This document shows, in pieces, positions 1-9,544 of a stretch of 64,000 bases of DNA (its first letter is position 1; every line of letters starts with the position of its first letter). The position numbers and the translations under genes were made by a program. The notes under the pieces are model-generated. The model was given only the letters and a program-made list of their open reading frames with translations. It was not told where the DNA came from and ran no database searches. This DNA comes from Micromonospora tarapacensis (GTDB lineage Bacteria; Actinomycetota; Actinomycetes; Mycobacteriales; Micromonosporaceae), in the NCBI RefSeq assembly GCF_019697375.1, contig NZ_JAHCDI010000004.1:186001-250000 (forward strand). Reading direction: 5' to 3'.

Positions 1-2296
1 CGACGGCGATCCGGCGTCGACCCGGTTCGTGGTGGCCGGTGACTTCGTCACCACCGGTCAGGGCACCGGCATCGTGAGCACGGCCCCCGCGTACGGCGAG
101 GACGACATGCGAGTCGCCAAGGAGAACCACCTGCCGGTGGTCAATTACGTCGACACCGCCGGCTGCTTCGACCAGCGGGTCGGGCCCTACGCCGGAATGT
201 ACGTGCGTGACGTCAACGTCCAGGTGGTCCAGGACATGGAGGCGTCCGACTATCTGCTCTTCAGTGAGCTCTACTCGCACACGTTCCCGTTCTGCTGGCG
301 CTGCTCCACTCCGCTGCTCTACTATGCAAAGCCGTCCTGGTACATCGCCACCACCCGGTACCGCGACCGGCTGCTGGAGGAGAATGCCACGGTCGACTGG
401 CGCCCTGAGCACATCCGCTCAGGCCGCTACGGTGACTGGCTCACCAACAACGTCGACTGGGCTCTGTCCAGGGAACGTTACTGGGGCACGCCGATGCCGC
501 TCTGGCGATGCCAGGCGTGCCGGCACACCAAGGCGGTCGGCTCCCTGGCCGAGCTTGGCGAGCTGACCGGTGGCGACATGTCGGCCATGGACCCGCACCG
601 GCCGTTCGTCGACGATGTGACGATCGCCTGTGCCGCCTGCGGGGACGGTGAGATGCGCCGCGTACCGGAGGTGATCGATGCCTGGTACGACTCGGGTGCG
701 ATGCCGTTCGCGCAGTTCGGATATCCGCACAAGCCGGGAAGTAGCGAGAGTTTCGAGCGGTTCTTCCCGAGCGACTACACTGCCGAGGCTATCGACCAGA
801 CGCGTGGCTGGTGGTATTCGCTGCACGCGATCTCGACCATCCTGTTTGACCGGAACAGCTACCGGCGTGCTCTGTGCCTTGGTCATATCGTCGACGTCAA
901 CGGACGTAAGATGTCCAAGTCACTGGGAAATGTCCTAGATCCGTGGAGTCTGATCGACAGTCACGGTGCCGACGGCCTGCGTTGGCTGATGCTGGTAGAG
1001 GGTAACCCGTGGCAGCCCCGCCGGATCGGTGACGAGAGCGTCCGGCAGGTCACCCGCAAGCTGTTGTTGACCATCTGGAACACCTACTACTTCTTCGTGA
1101 CCCACGCGGAGCTTGCCGGCTGGAACCCGCGGACGGCTCGGCCGGTCACCGGGCCGGTGCCGGTGATGGACCGCTACGGGCTCGCCGAGGTCGCCGACGT
1201 GGTGACCGAGGTCGACCGGGCTTTCGCCGAGTTCGACATCACCCGAGCCGGGCGTCGGGTGGCTACCTTCGTCGACGATCTGTCGAACTGGTACCTCCGC
1301 CGTAACCGGGACCGGTTCTGGGACGCCAGTGCAACGGAGTTGTCCGATGATGCCAACTCGGCCTTCTCCACGCTCTACACCTGCCTGCGAACGCTTGCCG
1401 GAATGTTGGCGCCGCTGACGCCCTTCCTCGCCGACGAGATGTACGAGAACCTGGTGCGCCGATTCGACCCGGAGGCGCCGGATTCGGTACACCTGAGCCG
1501 GTTCCCGCAGGCGCGGACCGGCACCACAGACCCGGATCTACGTAAGGCGATGACACTGACCCGACGGGTGGTCGCGCTGGGCCGCGATGCCCGGGTGGGA
1601 GTCGGGGTGCCGGTGCGCTGTCCGTTGCAGCGGGCCGTGGTGACGGTGCCCGCCGACGAACGTGACTGGCTGGAACCGATGCGGGACATCATCGCCGCCG
1701 AGCTGAACCTCAAACAGGTGACGCTCGCGACGAGCGAGTCCGCCGAGATGGTGAAGTACACGACCAAACCGAACTTCCGGGTGCTGGGACCGCTGTTCGG
1801 CGCGCGTACCCCTGCGGTCGTCGCAGCGATCCAACAGGCCGACGCCGACACGGTGGTGGCCGCGCTGCGCGCCCACGGACAATTCGAGGTATGCGTCAAC
1901 GACGAGACGGTCACCATCGCCGCCGAGGCAGTGCAGGTCATCGAGGAGCCGGTGACCGGTTGGCAGATCTCGACCGAGGGTGGATACAGCATCGCGATCG
2001 ATCGGGCGATCACCACCGAGCTGAGGCTGGAATGGCTCGCCCGGGATCTGGTGCGAATGCTCAACGAGCTGCGCAAACGACGTGATCTGCACATCACCGA
2101 CCGGGTGCGGCTCTCACTGCGGATCGAGGATGACCCGCACAAGGAGATCGATTCGGCCTTGCGTGCCCATGAGGCGGCGCTGCGCCGGGACGTCCTGGCA
2201 GTTCAGATTGACCGGACCGAGACGCCGCCGGAGACCGGGGAGCGGATCCGTCTGGGCGACGGTACCGTCGTGGTCGATCTGGAGGTAGTCCGGTGA
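1..2296 (+). CDS. ileS: Isoleucyl-tRNA synthetase, 3' part (start lies outside the window)
   Basis: This class I synthetase charges tRNA-Ile with isoleucine. The window enters the gene inside the CP1 editing domain, so the HIGH motif is not visible. The reading frame is open from base 2, giving about 764 residues. The editing loop reads GTGIVSTAPAYGEDD; the family usually has His where this copy has Ser after GIV, while the conserved Asp is kept. The ERYWGTPMP segment and the KMSKS loop (908-922) are intact. The C-terminal anticodon-binding part is the long actinobacterial/eukaryote-like type without an obvious zinc finger. A cupin gene follows after 31 bases and an NRPS cluster lies 10 kb on. 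It may be the housekeeping gene or a second, inhibitor-resistant copy. The first is common in this phylum and the second is suggested by context. Confidence 0.95.
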   Translation, partial: DGDPASTRFVVAGDFVTTGQGTGIVSTAPAYGEDDMRVAKENHLPVVNYVDTAGCFDQRVGPYAGMYVRDVNVQVVQDMEASDYLLFSELYSHTFPFCWRCSTPLLYYAKPSWYIATTRYRDRLLEENATVDWRPEHIRSGRYGDWLTNNVDWALSRERYWGTPMPLWRCQACRHTKAVGSLAELGELTGGDMSAMDPHRPFVDDVTIACAACGDGEMRRVPEVIDAWYDSGAMPFAQFGYPHKPGSSESFERFFPSDYTAEAIDQTRGWWYSLHAISTILFDRNSYRRALCLGHIVDVNGRKMSKSLGNVLDPWSLIDSHGADGLRWLMLVEGNPWQPRRIGDESVRQVTRKLLLTIWNTYYFFVTHAELAGWNPRTARPVTGPVPVMDRYGLAEVADVVTEVDRAFAEFDITRAGRRVATFVDDLSNWYLRRNRDRFWDASATELSDDANSAFSTLYTCLRTLAGMLAPLTPFLADEMYENLVRRFDPEAPDSVHLSRFPQARTGTTDPDLRKAMTLTRRVVALGRDARVGVGVPVRCPLQRAVVTVPADERDWLEPMRDIIAAELNLKQVTLATSESAEMVKYTTKPNFRVLGPLFGARTPAVVAAIQQADADTVVAALRAHGQFEVCVNDETVTIAAEAVQVIEEPVTGWQISTEGGYSIAIDRAITTELRLEWLARDLVRMLNELRKRRDLHITDRVRLSLRIEDDPHKEIDSALRAHEAALRRDVLAVQIDRTETPPETGERIRLGDGTVVVDLEVVR

Positions 2297-2327
2297 CCTG
2301 TGTGACCACCACCAGATGGAGGAACCA

Positions 2328-2711
2328 ATGCCCGACCTTTACGAGTCGGATGCGCTCACTCCGAAGCAGGCCTGGGACGGCGTTTCCGTGCGCCTCCTCT
2401 CCGGGCAACGAATGACGATGGCGATCGCGGAACTTGGGCCCAACGTCCGGGTCCCCAGGCATCGGCACGACAACGAGCAGATCGGTACGGTGATCCAGGG
2501 CTCAGCCCGGTTCGTGACCGACACGGAGTCGTGCGAGCTGCACGCCGGTGGCACGTACCGGTTGCCGGGTGGGATCCCGCACGAAGTCACGGCGGGGACC
2601 GAGGGTGCGGTCATCGTGGAGTGCTTCAGCCCGCCGCGTGACGACTGGGACTCGCTGCCCGAGGCCCCCAGCGGTTCCCTCCGTTGGCCTACGCGACCGG
2701 ATTGGCGATGA
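2328..2711 (+). CDS. Small cupin-domain protein
   Basis: A 127-residue single-domain cupin of unknown substrate. The metal-binding motif 1 reads PRHRHDNEQIGTVIQG (roughly residues 44-59) and motif 2 includes PGGIPHEV, so the His/Glu ligands of a metal cupin are present. The ATG at 2328 is chosen over 2316 because GGAGG (2318-2322) lies five bases upstream of it. The stop overlaps the ATG of the next gene (ATGA at 2708-2711), so the two are translationally coupled. Cupins in biosynthetic clusters can be dioxygenases, isomerases or sensors, and nothing here decides between these. Confidence 0.85.
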   Translation: MPDLYESDALTPKQAWDGVSVRLLSGQRMTMAIAELGPNVRVPRHRHDNEQIGTVIQGSARFVTDTESCELHAGGTYRLPGGIPHEVTAGTEGAVIVECFSPPRDDWDSLPEAPSGSLRWPTRPDWR

Positions 2712-3658
2712 AGGCGCTGGTGTGCGTCGGCCCACCGAATCTGGTGGAGCTGCGTGAGGTGAAGCCCCCCTTCGCCGAACATGGCGACGCGGTTGTGCGG
2801 GTTGAGGCGGTCTCGGTCAACCGGGGGGAACTGCACCGGCTGATGTCGTCGTCACACTTCGGCTGGCAGCCGGGATGGGATTTCGCGGGGGTCGTGGTGC
2901 GTGCACCTGGAGGCACGATTCCCGCGGGCGGCCGGGTCTGCGGATTGGTCGTCGAGGGGAGTTGGGCGGAGCAGCTGACGGTTCCCACCGGGCAACTCGC
3001 CCGGATTCCGGACAACGTGAGCAGTGAGGCGGCGGCGGCCCTGCCCGTGGCGGGGCTGACCGCCCTCCGGGTGCTGCGCCTCCGTGGCGACCTAGCCGGA
3101 CAGTCGGTGCTGGTGCAAGGGGCGGCGGGCGGCGTCGGGCGGTTCGCGGTGCAGCTCGCGCGGCGTGCCGGAGCCCACGTGATCGCCGTGGTGGGCAGCC
3201 CCGATCGCGCTCGCGGTGTCCTGCAACTCGGGGCGCACGAGGTGGTGCACAGCCTTCAGGGCCTGCGCCGGAGGTACGACCTGATCCTTGAGTCGGTCGG
3301 CGGCAGCGTCCTGTGCCAGAGCATCGATCTGCTGGCCCCCGGCGGCCTGATGGTCTGTTTCGGCAGTTCCTCCCAGGCCGAGACCACTCTGTCGATCGCC
3401 GACTTCTACTCCAAACAGGCCACCATCCGGGGTTTCTACCTGCTGTACGACATCGTGCGGGAAGCCCCGGCCGCTGACCTGGAATATCTGCTCAGGCTCA
3501 GCGCCGACGGCGAGTTGGTGACGGATGTGGCCGCCGTCGCGGACTGGACCGACGCGGCGACCGTCCTCGGTCGGCTACGAGCCCGTCAAATAGCGGGTAA
3601 GGCCGTGCTGCGCACCTGCCCGCCCAGCCCGCGGACGCCGGGGGCGACCGATGAGTGA
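2708..3658 (+). CDS. MDR-family NAD(P)H:quinone/enoyl oxidoreductase
   Basis: A 316-residue zinc-independent medium-chain dehydrogenase/reductase. It has the GroES-like N-terminal half and then a Rossmann half with the nucleotide-binding stretch [16 protein letters not shown] (about residues 138-153). The cysteine pattern of the zinc alcohol dehydrogenases is absent, which fits the quinone oxidoreductase branch. Members reduce quinones or alpha,beta-unsaturated carbonyls with NADPH. The ATG at 2708 overlaps the cupin stop, and the 3' end overlaps the start of the acyl-CoA dehydrogenase by eight bases, so the three genes form one unit. A redox step on an acyl or small-molecule intermediate of the neighbouring cluster is inferred. 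Confidence 0.85.
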   Translation: MKALVCVGPPNLVELREVKPPFAEHGDAVVRVEAVSVNRGELHRLMSSSHFGWQPGWDFAGVVVRAPGGTIPAGGRVCGLVVEGSWAEQLTVPTGQLARIPDNVSSEAAAALPVAGLTALRVLRLRGDLAGQSVLVQGAAGGVGRFAVQLARRAGAHVIAVVGSPDRARGVLQLGAHEVVHSLQGLRRRYDLILESVGGSVLCQSIDLLAPGGLMVCFGSSSQAETTLSIADFYSKQATIRGFYLLYDIVREAPAADLEYLLRLSADGELVTDVAAVADWTDAATVLGRLRARQIAGKAVLRTCPPSPRTPGATDE

Positions 3659-4796
3659 AGGGTCCTGGTCGCCACTCTCCGCGGCCCATGAGCAGGTTCG
3701 TGCGGAGGTCCGGACGATCGTGGAGGAGGTGGTGGCACCGCAGGCCGCGGAGCTGGACCGCAGCGGCGAGTACCCCTGGGCGTCCCATCGGGCACTGGTG
3801 GATGCCGGGCTCTATGCCCCGCACGTTCCCGCCGCCTACGGCGGCCGCGGTGCTGATGCGCTCACCTCGTGCCTGATCATCGAGGAGGTGGCCCGGGCGT
3901 GTGCCTCGTCGTCGCTGACCCCCAACGTGACCCGGCTGGTCAGCCTGGTGCTGCTGGCGGCTGGCGCCGATCAGGTCAGGGAGCGCTACCTGCCAGCGGT
4001 GATCCGGGACGGTGCGATCCTCTCGTTCGCTCTCTCCGAGACTGATGCCGGCAGCGACGTCTCGGCGATCTCGACGCGCGCCGTCCGCGACGGTGACTCC
4101 TACGTGCTGACCGGTGCCAAGCGCTGGATCACGAACGGTAACGTGGCCGATTACCACCTCGTGGTCGCGGCCACGGACCCTGGGCCAGCTTCGTGCTTCA
4201 TGGTGCACGCGGATGATCCAGGGGTCCGGGTCGGTACGGCCGAGGACAAGCTCGGGGTCCGCGCGTCACCGACCTGCCCGCTGTACTTCGAAGACACGCG
4301 AATTCCGGCAGACCGGTTGGTCGGACGCGAAGGGGAGGGGCTGCGCCTGGCGCTGTCCGCATTGGACCATAGCCGGATCACGATCGGTGCGCAGGCGGTC
4401 GGTGTCGCACAGGGGGCGCTGGACTATGCGGTCCGGTACATCGAGGGGCGGCGGCAGTTCGGTCGGGCCATCGCCGAGTTCCAGGGTGTCAAGTTCACGA
4501 TCGCAAACATGGCGATGAAGCTGGCTGCGGCCCGTGAACTCACCTACGCGGCGGCGGCCAGGTGTGAGGCGGGCGCCGAGGACCTGCGCTTCTACGCGGC
4601 GGCAGCGAAGTGTTTCGCCTCGGACGTCGCGATGGAGGTCACCATCAGCGCCGTACAGCTTCTCGGCGGCAACGGCTACACCCGGACGCACCCCGTCGAG
4701 CGGATGATGCGCGACGCGAAGGTGACCCAGATATATGAGGGCTCGAATGAGATCCAGCGGCTCGTCATGGCTCGAACACTGTTGGCCGACGCGTGA
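3651..4796 (+). CDS. Acyl-CoA dehydrogenase
   Basis: A 381-residue FAD flavoenzyme of standard length for the family, which removes two hydrogens between C-alpha and C-beta of an acyl thioester. Seen in the sequence are the FAD/substrate segment [13 protein letters not shown], the GAKRWITNG strand and the C-terminal YEGSNEIQR segment, whose Glu is at the usual catalytic-base position. The ATG overlaps the preceding MDR stop. In this setting it could desaturate a CoA- or carrier-bound building block for the NRPS, or simply feed catabolism. Its substrate cannot be told from sequence. Confidence 0.9.
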   Translation: MSEGSWSPLSAAHEQVRAEVRTIVEEVVAPQAAELDRSGEYPWASHRALVDAGLYAPHVPAAYGGRGADALTSCLIIEEVARACASSSLTPNVTRLVSLVLLAAGADQVRERYLPAVIRDGAILSFALSETDAGSDVSAISTRAVRDGDSYVLTGAKRWITNGNVADYHLVVAATDPGPASCFMVHADDPGVRVGTAEDKLGVRASPTCPLYFEDTRIPADRLVGREGEGLRLALSALDHSRITIGAQAVGVAQGALDYAVRYIEGRRQFGRAIAEFQGVKFTIANMAMKLAAARELTYAAAARCEAGAEDLRFYAAAAKCFASDVAMEVTISAVQLLGGNGYTRTHPVERMMRDAKVTQIYEGSNEIQRLVMARTLLADA

Positions 4797-4825
4797 TGTC
4801 GAACCTCCCCGGTGTTGATCAGAGA

Positions 4826-4831
4826 TAGGAT
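4826..4831 (+). promoter_or_regulatory. -10 element (TAGGAT) of a leaderless AraC transcript
   Basis: TAGGAT is followed by six bases and then the ATG of the AraC gene. TANNNT six to seven bases before the start codon is the usual layout of leaderless promoters in actinomycetes. No Shine-Dalgarno sequence is present. Confidence 0.6.
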
Positions 4832-4837
4832 GGCCCG

Positions 4838-5659
4838 ATGCGGTCTGTGATGCGTCTGGTCGACTGTGGCGAATTTAGTGTGGACGACGTGCGGATCCGT
4901 GCCGACCGCAGGGCATGGTTTCCGCCCGAGGTGCACACGGATTACCGGTTGGTGTTCGTCCGTAGCGGTCTGTTTCGGCTGCGCGTGGGTGACTGGGATC
5001 TCGTGGCCGATCCCATGCTGGCTTACATCGCGCGACCCGGCGACGAGCAGCAGATAGCGCACCGGGTGGACGTCACCGACATGTGCACCAGCATCACCTT
5101 CTCCGCACCGTTGCTCCGCGATGTCGTTGGCACGGATGGGCTCGGTACCACTCGGCCGATGGTCACCACCGGCCGCATCGATCTGCTTCACCGACTGCTG
5201 GTCTCCCGGGCGCGGGCGGGCACGGACGAGTTCGAGCTGCACGAGCGGGTGTCCCAGTTGCTCTACGCGATGCTGGACCCGTCACGGCAGCCGAGTCCGC
5301 CAGCGACGGTGCCGAGTACGATAACCGTCCGTCGGCTGGTGGACGGCGCACGGGAACTGCTGACCGATGACCCGGTCTCGCTCAGCCTGCGGGATCTGGC
5401 GCGTGAGCTGCATTCGTCCCCGCCCTACCTCAGCAGGGTGTTCCACCGTAACGTGGGCATGTCACTGACCCGTTTCCGTAACCGCATCCGGGTGTGTCGC
5501 GTGCTTGAGCAGATCGAAGCCGGCGAGCAAGGGCTGGCCAAGATCGCCATCGAGCTAGGCTTCGCTGATCACGCCCATATGACCCGGACCGTCCGCGCCG
5601 AGTGCGGGCACCCACCCGCCGCCTTCCGTCGAATGCTGACATCGGCGGCGGCGAGTTGA
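4838..5659 (+). CDS. AraC-family transcriptional regulator
   Basis: A 273-residue regulator. The N-terminal half is an AraC-type cupin sensor domain and the last ~100 residues are the double helix-turn-helix DNA-binding domain. The first HTH includes SLRDLARELHSSPPYLSRVF and the second includes LAKIAIELGFADHAHMTR, followed by the typical HPPAAFRRML tail. The start at 4838 is supported by the leaderless -10 immediately upstream. It stands between the IleRS-cupin-MDR-dehydrogenase unit and the FlK-like thioesterase and probably controls one of them. Confidence 0.9.
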   Translation: MRSVMRLVDCGEFSVDDVRIRADRRAWFPPEVHTDYRLVFVRSGLFRLRVGDWDLVADPMLAYIARPGDEQQIAHRVDVTDMCTSITFSAPLLRDVVGTDGLGTTRPMVTTGRIDLLHRLLVSRARAGTDEFELHERVSQLLYAMLDPSRQPSPPATVPSTITVRRLVDGARELLTDDPVSLSLRDLARELHSSPPYLSRVFHRNVGMSLTRFRNRIRVCRVLEQIEAGEQGLAKIAIELGFADHAHMTRTVRAECGHPPAAFRRMLTSAAAS

Positions 5660-5775
5660 ACCGATCCGGCGTCGAGGCGGTGACGCGATCGCGGTTCCGC
5701 GACACGTACCAGAGCCGCCCCCCTGCACGCCGGACGCGGGCTCGTGGAGGACCCGGGACGCTGTCGAGCGGAGAG

Positions 5776-6213
5776 TCAGCTTGATTCGTCGTTGCCCGAC
5801 GCCGCTGCCTTCGTTATCACCCGATCGTTGAACTTCGCCAGGTCAATGACGTGGCGCTCGTGATGGCCGCGGCAAATCAGATCGGTGTCGTCGTGGCAGG
5901 TGACTCGGAAGCGTAGCCGCCTTCCGGCGACCTCGATGAGCTCGACCTCGGCCGAGACGGTCATGCCGATCGGCGTTGCGGCGACATGGCTCAGGTCGAC
6001 ATGGGTGCCGACGCTGTGCTGGCCAGCCGGAAGGACAGGTGCGATCGCCTCGATGCAGGTCGCCTCGACGAACGCGACCAGATACGCCGTCGCGAACACC
6101 CGGGGCATGTCGGCGAAGGCGCTGAGCGCGTGGTGCACGGAGGGAACGGTGAGGCCGTCGACGATCTTCAGCCGTCCAGCCCCGGCGAGGCCGGGGCGAA
6201 GTGTCGTTTGCAT
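5776..6213 (-). CDS. FlK-like hotdog acyl-CoA thioesterase
   Basis: A 145-residue single hotdog-fold thioesterase closely resembling FlK, the fluoroacetyl-CoA thioesterase of Streptomyces cattleya (139 residues). With the ATG at 6213, supported by AAGGAGGG just upstream, the catalytic residues fall at Thr42, Glu50 and His76, which are the FlK numbers. The environments VFATAYLVAFVEA and LSHVAATP also match. FlK's Phe36, part of the gate that favours fluoroacetyl-CoA, is Met36 here, so strict fluoroacetate specificity is unlikely. The gene is convergent with AraC and divergent from a TetR gene across ~100 bases. It probably hydrolyses a small acyl-CoA or clears a toxic thioester linked to the cluster. 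Confidence 0.85.
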   Translation of the reverse strand: MQTTLRPGLAGAGRLKIVDGLTVPSVHHALSAFADMPRVFATAYLVAFVEATCIEAIAPVLPAGQHSVGTHVDLSHVAATPIGMTVSAEVELIEVAGRRLRFRVTCHDDTDLICRGHHERHVIDLAKFNDRVITKAAASGNDESS

Positions 6214-6314
6214 GAGCCCTCCTTTCTCGCCGGTCGGGTCACTGCGAACGACCACGGACCCGTGCGCACTGCTCCGCGGATCATATTAGCGGCTGTGGGT
6301 GGCAAACTGGAATT

Positions 6315-6965
6315 GTGGAGTCGGATACCGAAGACAGCGACCGGGGCGTGACATCGGGCACCGACAGCGAGCGACGCGAGGAACTCATCGCCCGGGTCCT
6401 GGAATACTCGGCCACCCACGGGTTGTCCGACATGTCGCTACGGCCGCTGGCCACGGCCGTGGGTTCGAGCCCACGCGTCCTCCTCTACTATTTCGGATCC
6501 AAGGAGGGCCTGATTCGTGAGGTTTTGGCCCGATCCCGTGCCCGGCAGCTCGATGCCGTCGAGCAGGCCGCCAACTCCGGCAGCGATCCCATCGAGACAC
6601 TGTGGCGCTGGCTAACCGACCCCGGACAAGCAGAAATCGAGAGGCTGTTCTTCGAAGGGTGTGTCCGTTCGTTGCACAACCAGGACGGAGCCTGGCGTGA
6701 CTTCGGCGCGGCGAGCGTCCAGGAGTGGCTGACGCCGATGCGCCAGGTGGTGACTCGCACCGGTGCTGCCGGCAACACGCCCTACGCGCCGACGCTGGTA
6801 CTAGCGGCAATCCGGGGTCTCCTGCTCGACCTGCTGGCCACCCGCGACCAGGAACGGATCGAGGGAGCCTTTGCGGACCTGATCCGACTCCTCCGGACCG
6901 CACCGGAGGAGTCGGCCGGGTTGCCACCCCGTCCAGGAGTCACCTCGCCGGACGCAGCTCAGTAG
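6315..6965 (+). CDS. TetR-family transcriptional regulator
   Basis: A 216-residue TetR-type repressor. The N-terminal helix-turn-helix is visible in LATAVGSSPRVLLYYFGSKE (about residues 47-66), where LYYFGSKE is the recognition-helix end typical of the family. The remainder is a helical ligand-binding domain. The start is GTG at 6315 and no strong ribosome-binding site was found. The gene is divergent from the FlK-like thioesterase, which it is likely to control. Its 3' end overlaps the convergent peptidase gene by seven bases. Confidence 0.88.
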   Translation: MESDTEDSDRGVTSGTDSERREELIARVLEYSATHGLSDMSLRPLATAVGSSPRVLLYYFGSKEGLIREVLARSRARQLDAVEQAANSGSDPIETLWRWLTDPGQAEIERLFFEGCVRSLHNQDGAWRDFGAASVQEWLTPMRQVVTRTGAAGNTPYAPTLVLAAIRGLLLDLLATRDQERIEGAFADLIRLLRTAPEESAGLPPRPGVTSPDAAQ

Positions 6966-8311
6966 GCGTCGAGAAAGGCTTTCAGCACACGTGCTCCGAA
7001 CCGCAACGCGTCGATCGGCACCCGTTCGTCGTCGGCGTGGAACTGTGCGCTGAAGTCGAAGTCCGGGGGCAGCCGCAGCGGTGTGAAGCCATAGCAGGCC
7101 ATGCCCAGCTTGGCGAAGGACTTGGCATCGGTGCCGGCGGAGAGGGTGTACGGCGTGGACACAGCTGTCGGATCCTCGGTGCGCAACGCCCGCTCGATCG
7201 CGGTGAACACCGGATCCTTGAGCGCCCGGCTGGTGTTCGCCATGGCCACTGCCGGCAGCCATCGCTCAAATTCCCACTGGACGCCGCTGCCGTCGAGTAG
7301 CCGTTCCACCTCCTGGCGGAAGTCCTGTTCCAATCCCGGTAGGAAGCGTGCGTCTATCAGGGCATCAGCGGTGGAGGGTACGACGTTCTCCTTGAATCCG
7401 GCGTTGACGATGGTGGCGTTGTAGGTGTGGCGCAGCGAGGCGTGCAGCATGCGCGACACCGGCCCGAGTGAATCCAGCAGATGGCGTACCGCCTCGGCGT
7501 CGCGGACATCGGTGGGAGTCTCCCGCGCCTCGGCGATCACGTCCAGGAAACGTTCCGTGCCGGTGGTCAGCTGGAACCGGCCGCCGTCCTCCAGCCTGCG
7601 GATCGCGTGGGCGATCCGCGTGATCGGATTGTCGCCATGGATCATGCTGGCATGCCCACCCGCGCCGGCCGCGGTCAGTCGGATCCACGCCACACCCTTC
7701 TCCGCAGTCTCCACCAGGTAGATCCGGCGCCCGTCACCGACCGGGACGCTGAAGCCGCCCACCTCACCGATGGCGACCGTGCAGCCGCCTATGAGCGACG
7801 GGTGTGACCGCACCAGGTGGCCGGCGCCGAGATTGCCGCCCATCTCCTCGTCGGCCAGGAACGCCATGACCACGTCCCGGGCCGGGGAGTCCCCGGTACG
7901 GCCGTAATGCCGGGCGGAGGCCAGCATCATCGCGGCCATGTCCTTCATATCTACAGCACCGCGGCCCCACAGGCAGCCGTCGCGCTCCTCGCCGCCGAAC
8001 GGGTCGACTGTCCACCGTCGCTCGTCCACCGGCACCACGTCGAGGTGGCAGTGCACCAGCAGCGGGTCGAGCTTGGGCTGCCGACCCGGGATGCACACCA
8101 CCACGTTGGTGCGTCCCTCTTCCGCCGCGAGCACGGTCACCGGCCAGCCAGCCTCGGTCAGCAGGTCGGCCACGTACTCGGCGGCTGGACGTTCCAACCG
8201 GCCCGGATTGGAGGTGTCCATTCGTAGCAGACCTCGACAGATTCCGACTACCTCGTCGAGATCGGTCGCGTCGGGCACCGGTCCGCCCTCAGGGGTGGCC
8301 TGTCCTGACAT
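6959..8311 (-). CDS. M20-family metallopeptidase / amidohydrolase
   Basis: A 450-residue zinc hydrolase of the ArgE/DapE/CPG2 type, which cleaves amide bonds of N-acyl amino acids or small peptides. Visible metal and catalytic positions are the VHCHLDVVP strand, the GRGAVDMKD aspartate, the DEEMGG general-base glutamates and a C-terminal GTDAKSF segment. The ATG at 8311 is preferred over GTG at 8314 because GGAGG sits at the right distance. It is the last gene of an operon after an ABC importer, 58 bases behind the binding protein. That suggests the imported compound, or the cluster product, is an acylated amino acid or peptide that this enzyme trims. Confidence 0.87.
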   Translation of the reverse strand: MSGQATPEGGPVPDATDLDEVVGICRGLLRMDTSNPGRLERPAAEYVADLLTEAGWPVTVLAAEEGRTNVVVCIPGRQPKLDPLLVHCHLDVVPVDERRWTVDPFGGEERDGCLWGRGAVDMKDMAAMMLASARHYGRTGDSPARDVVMAFLADEEMGGNLGAGHLVRSHPSLIGGCTVAIGEVGGFSVPVGDGRRIYLVETAEKGVAWIRLTAAGAGGHASMIHGDNPITRIAHAIRRLEDGGRFQLTTGTERFLDVIAEARETPTDVRDAEAVRHLLDSLGPVSRMLHASLRHTYNATIVNAGFKENVVPSTADALIDARFLPGLEQDFRQEVERLLDGSGVQWEFERWLPAVAMANTSRALKDPVFTAIERALRTEDPTAVSTPYTLSAGTDAKSFAKLGMACYGFTPLRLPPDFDFSAQFHADDERVPIDALRFGARVLKAFLDAY

Positions 8312-8369
8312 CACTTCCTCCGCACAATGCTCGTGGCACCCACGACGACCTGGCCGGCCGGGGAGTCGG

Positions 8370-9407
8370 CTACCGAGAGGAAGTCGGGGCCGGCTCGGCG
8401 GATCCGGCGGGTGTGGCGCTCTGCTCCTCGAAGGCGACGGACGGCAGGGTGACGGAAAGTGCCGACAACGTCGTCTGGTTCACCTCCCAGGTTGCGCCGG
8501 TGGGTCGGATGAAGGGGATCGTCGCCGGGTCCTCACCCCGTACGGCGCGGGCCGCGGTACCGGCGGCGAGGCTGCCGAGTTGCGCGTAGTCGGGTCCGAC
8601 AGAGGCCAGCACCCCGGCCGTGGACGCGTCACCGGCGGTGATGATCAGAGGCACCTTTGCCTGTATCGCTGTGCCACCGACTGCGGGCATGCCAGCGATC
8701 ATCGTGGTGTCGGGTGGGATGATCCACAGGTCGCTTCGGCCCACCAACGAACGAGCCGCCGCCGTGATGTCGCCGGATGAGGCGATCGTGGCCTCCACCA
8801 GAGTGATGTCAGGCCCGCTGTGCAGCGCTTGCTTGAAGCTCTCCGTCCAGATCCGAGAGGCCTCGTTGCTGGGATCGTAGATTGTTCCGATCCGACGTGG
8901 CATCGGAGTGATCTGCACCAGTTGCGCGAGGATCTCCGGTGGCTCGATGAAGCCCAGGCTGCCGGTGACATTGCTCTGCGAGGCATCGAGACTCTTGGCG
9001 ACCTTGGCCTTGACCGGGTCGGTCATGGCCAGGCCGATGATCGGCTTTGTCGTCTCCATCTGGGCCAGTGCGATGATGCCCGGGGTGCCGGCGACCGCGA
9101 ACAGGTCGTTGTCGGAGGACGCGAACTGCTGGGCGATGTTCTGGATGAGGCTGTGGTCGCCCTGTGCGTTCTTGAGATCAAAAATGATCTCGCGTGGGGC
9201 GAGTTCATCGGTCAACTGGCTCCTGAACCCGCCAATGATCTCATCGAGAAGTTCGGCCTGGCTGAGCTGGAACAGGCCGACCTTGAGGGGCGGCTGCCCC
9301 TGGCGGTCTCTCGAATCGGAGTCGGAGGCACAGCCAGCCACCATCAGCAGTGCGACGACGGCAACGACAGTTGACATGCGGAAGCGGCGGCTACGGCGTC
9401 TGTGCAT
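8370..9407 (-). CDS. ABC transporter substrate-binding lipoprotein (ABC_sub_bind/TrpX type)
   Basis: A 345-residue lipoprotein that captures the ligand outside the membrane. The N-terminus has basic residues, a hydrophobic stretch and the lipobox VAGC at about residues 23-26. The mature part is the PF04392-type periplasmic-binding fold used in tryptophan/tyrosine and related importers, with segments such as NIAQQFASS, GTIYDPSNEAS and WIIPPDTT. The ATG at 9407 has AAGGAG seven bases upstream. It is third in the permease-ATPase-binding protein-peptidase operon. The ligand is unknown; aromatic or other amino acid derivatives are typical for the family. Confidence 0.85.
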   Translation of the reverse strand: MHRRRSRRFRMSTVVAVVALLMVAGCASDSDSRDRQGQPPLKVGLFQLSQAELLDEIIGGFRSQLTDELAPREIIFDLKNAQGDHSLIQNIAQQFASSDNDLFAVAGTPGIIALAQMETTKPIIGLAMTDPVKAKVAKSLDASQSNVTGSLGFIEPPEILAQLVQITPMPRRIGTIYDPSNEASRIWTESFKQALHSGPDITLVEATIASSGDITAAARSLVGRSDLWIIPPDTTMIAGMPAVGGTAIQAKVPLIITAGDASTAGVLASVGPDYAQLGSLAAGTAARAVRGEDPATIPFIRPTGATWEVNQTTLSALSVTLPSVAFEEQSATPAGSAEPAPTSSR

Positions 9408-9544
9408 GGCGCGGCTCCTTTACACGGTGGTTCAGCGACTTCGTGGTCGAGTGGCTTCGGGTGGTCGGGCCGGGCTGACGGTCTGCCTGCGTGTCTCGTC
9501 GTGCGGGCGCAGCGGGCCGGCCGGGCGGCCGGGTCGTTGTCGGC

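Noticed and set aside
5776..6213. Fluoroacetate resistance gene
   Set aside because: Although FlK-like, it has Met in place of the selectivity residue Phe36 and no fluorinase or related gene is near.
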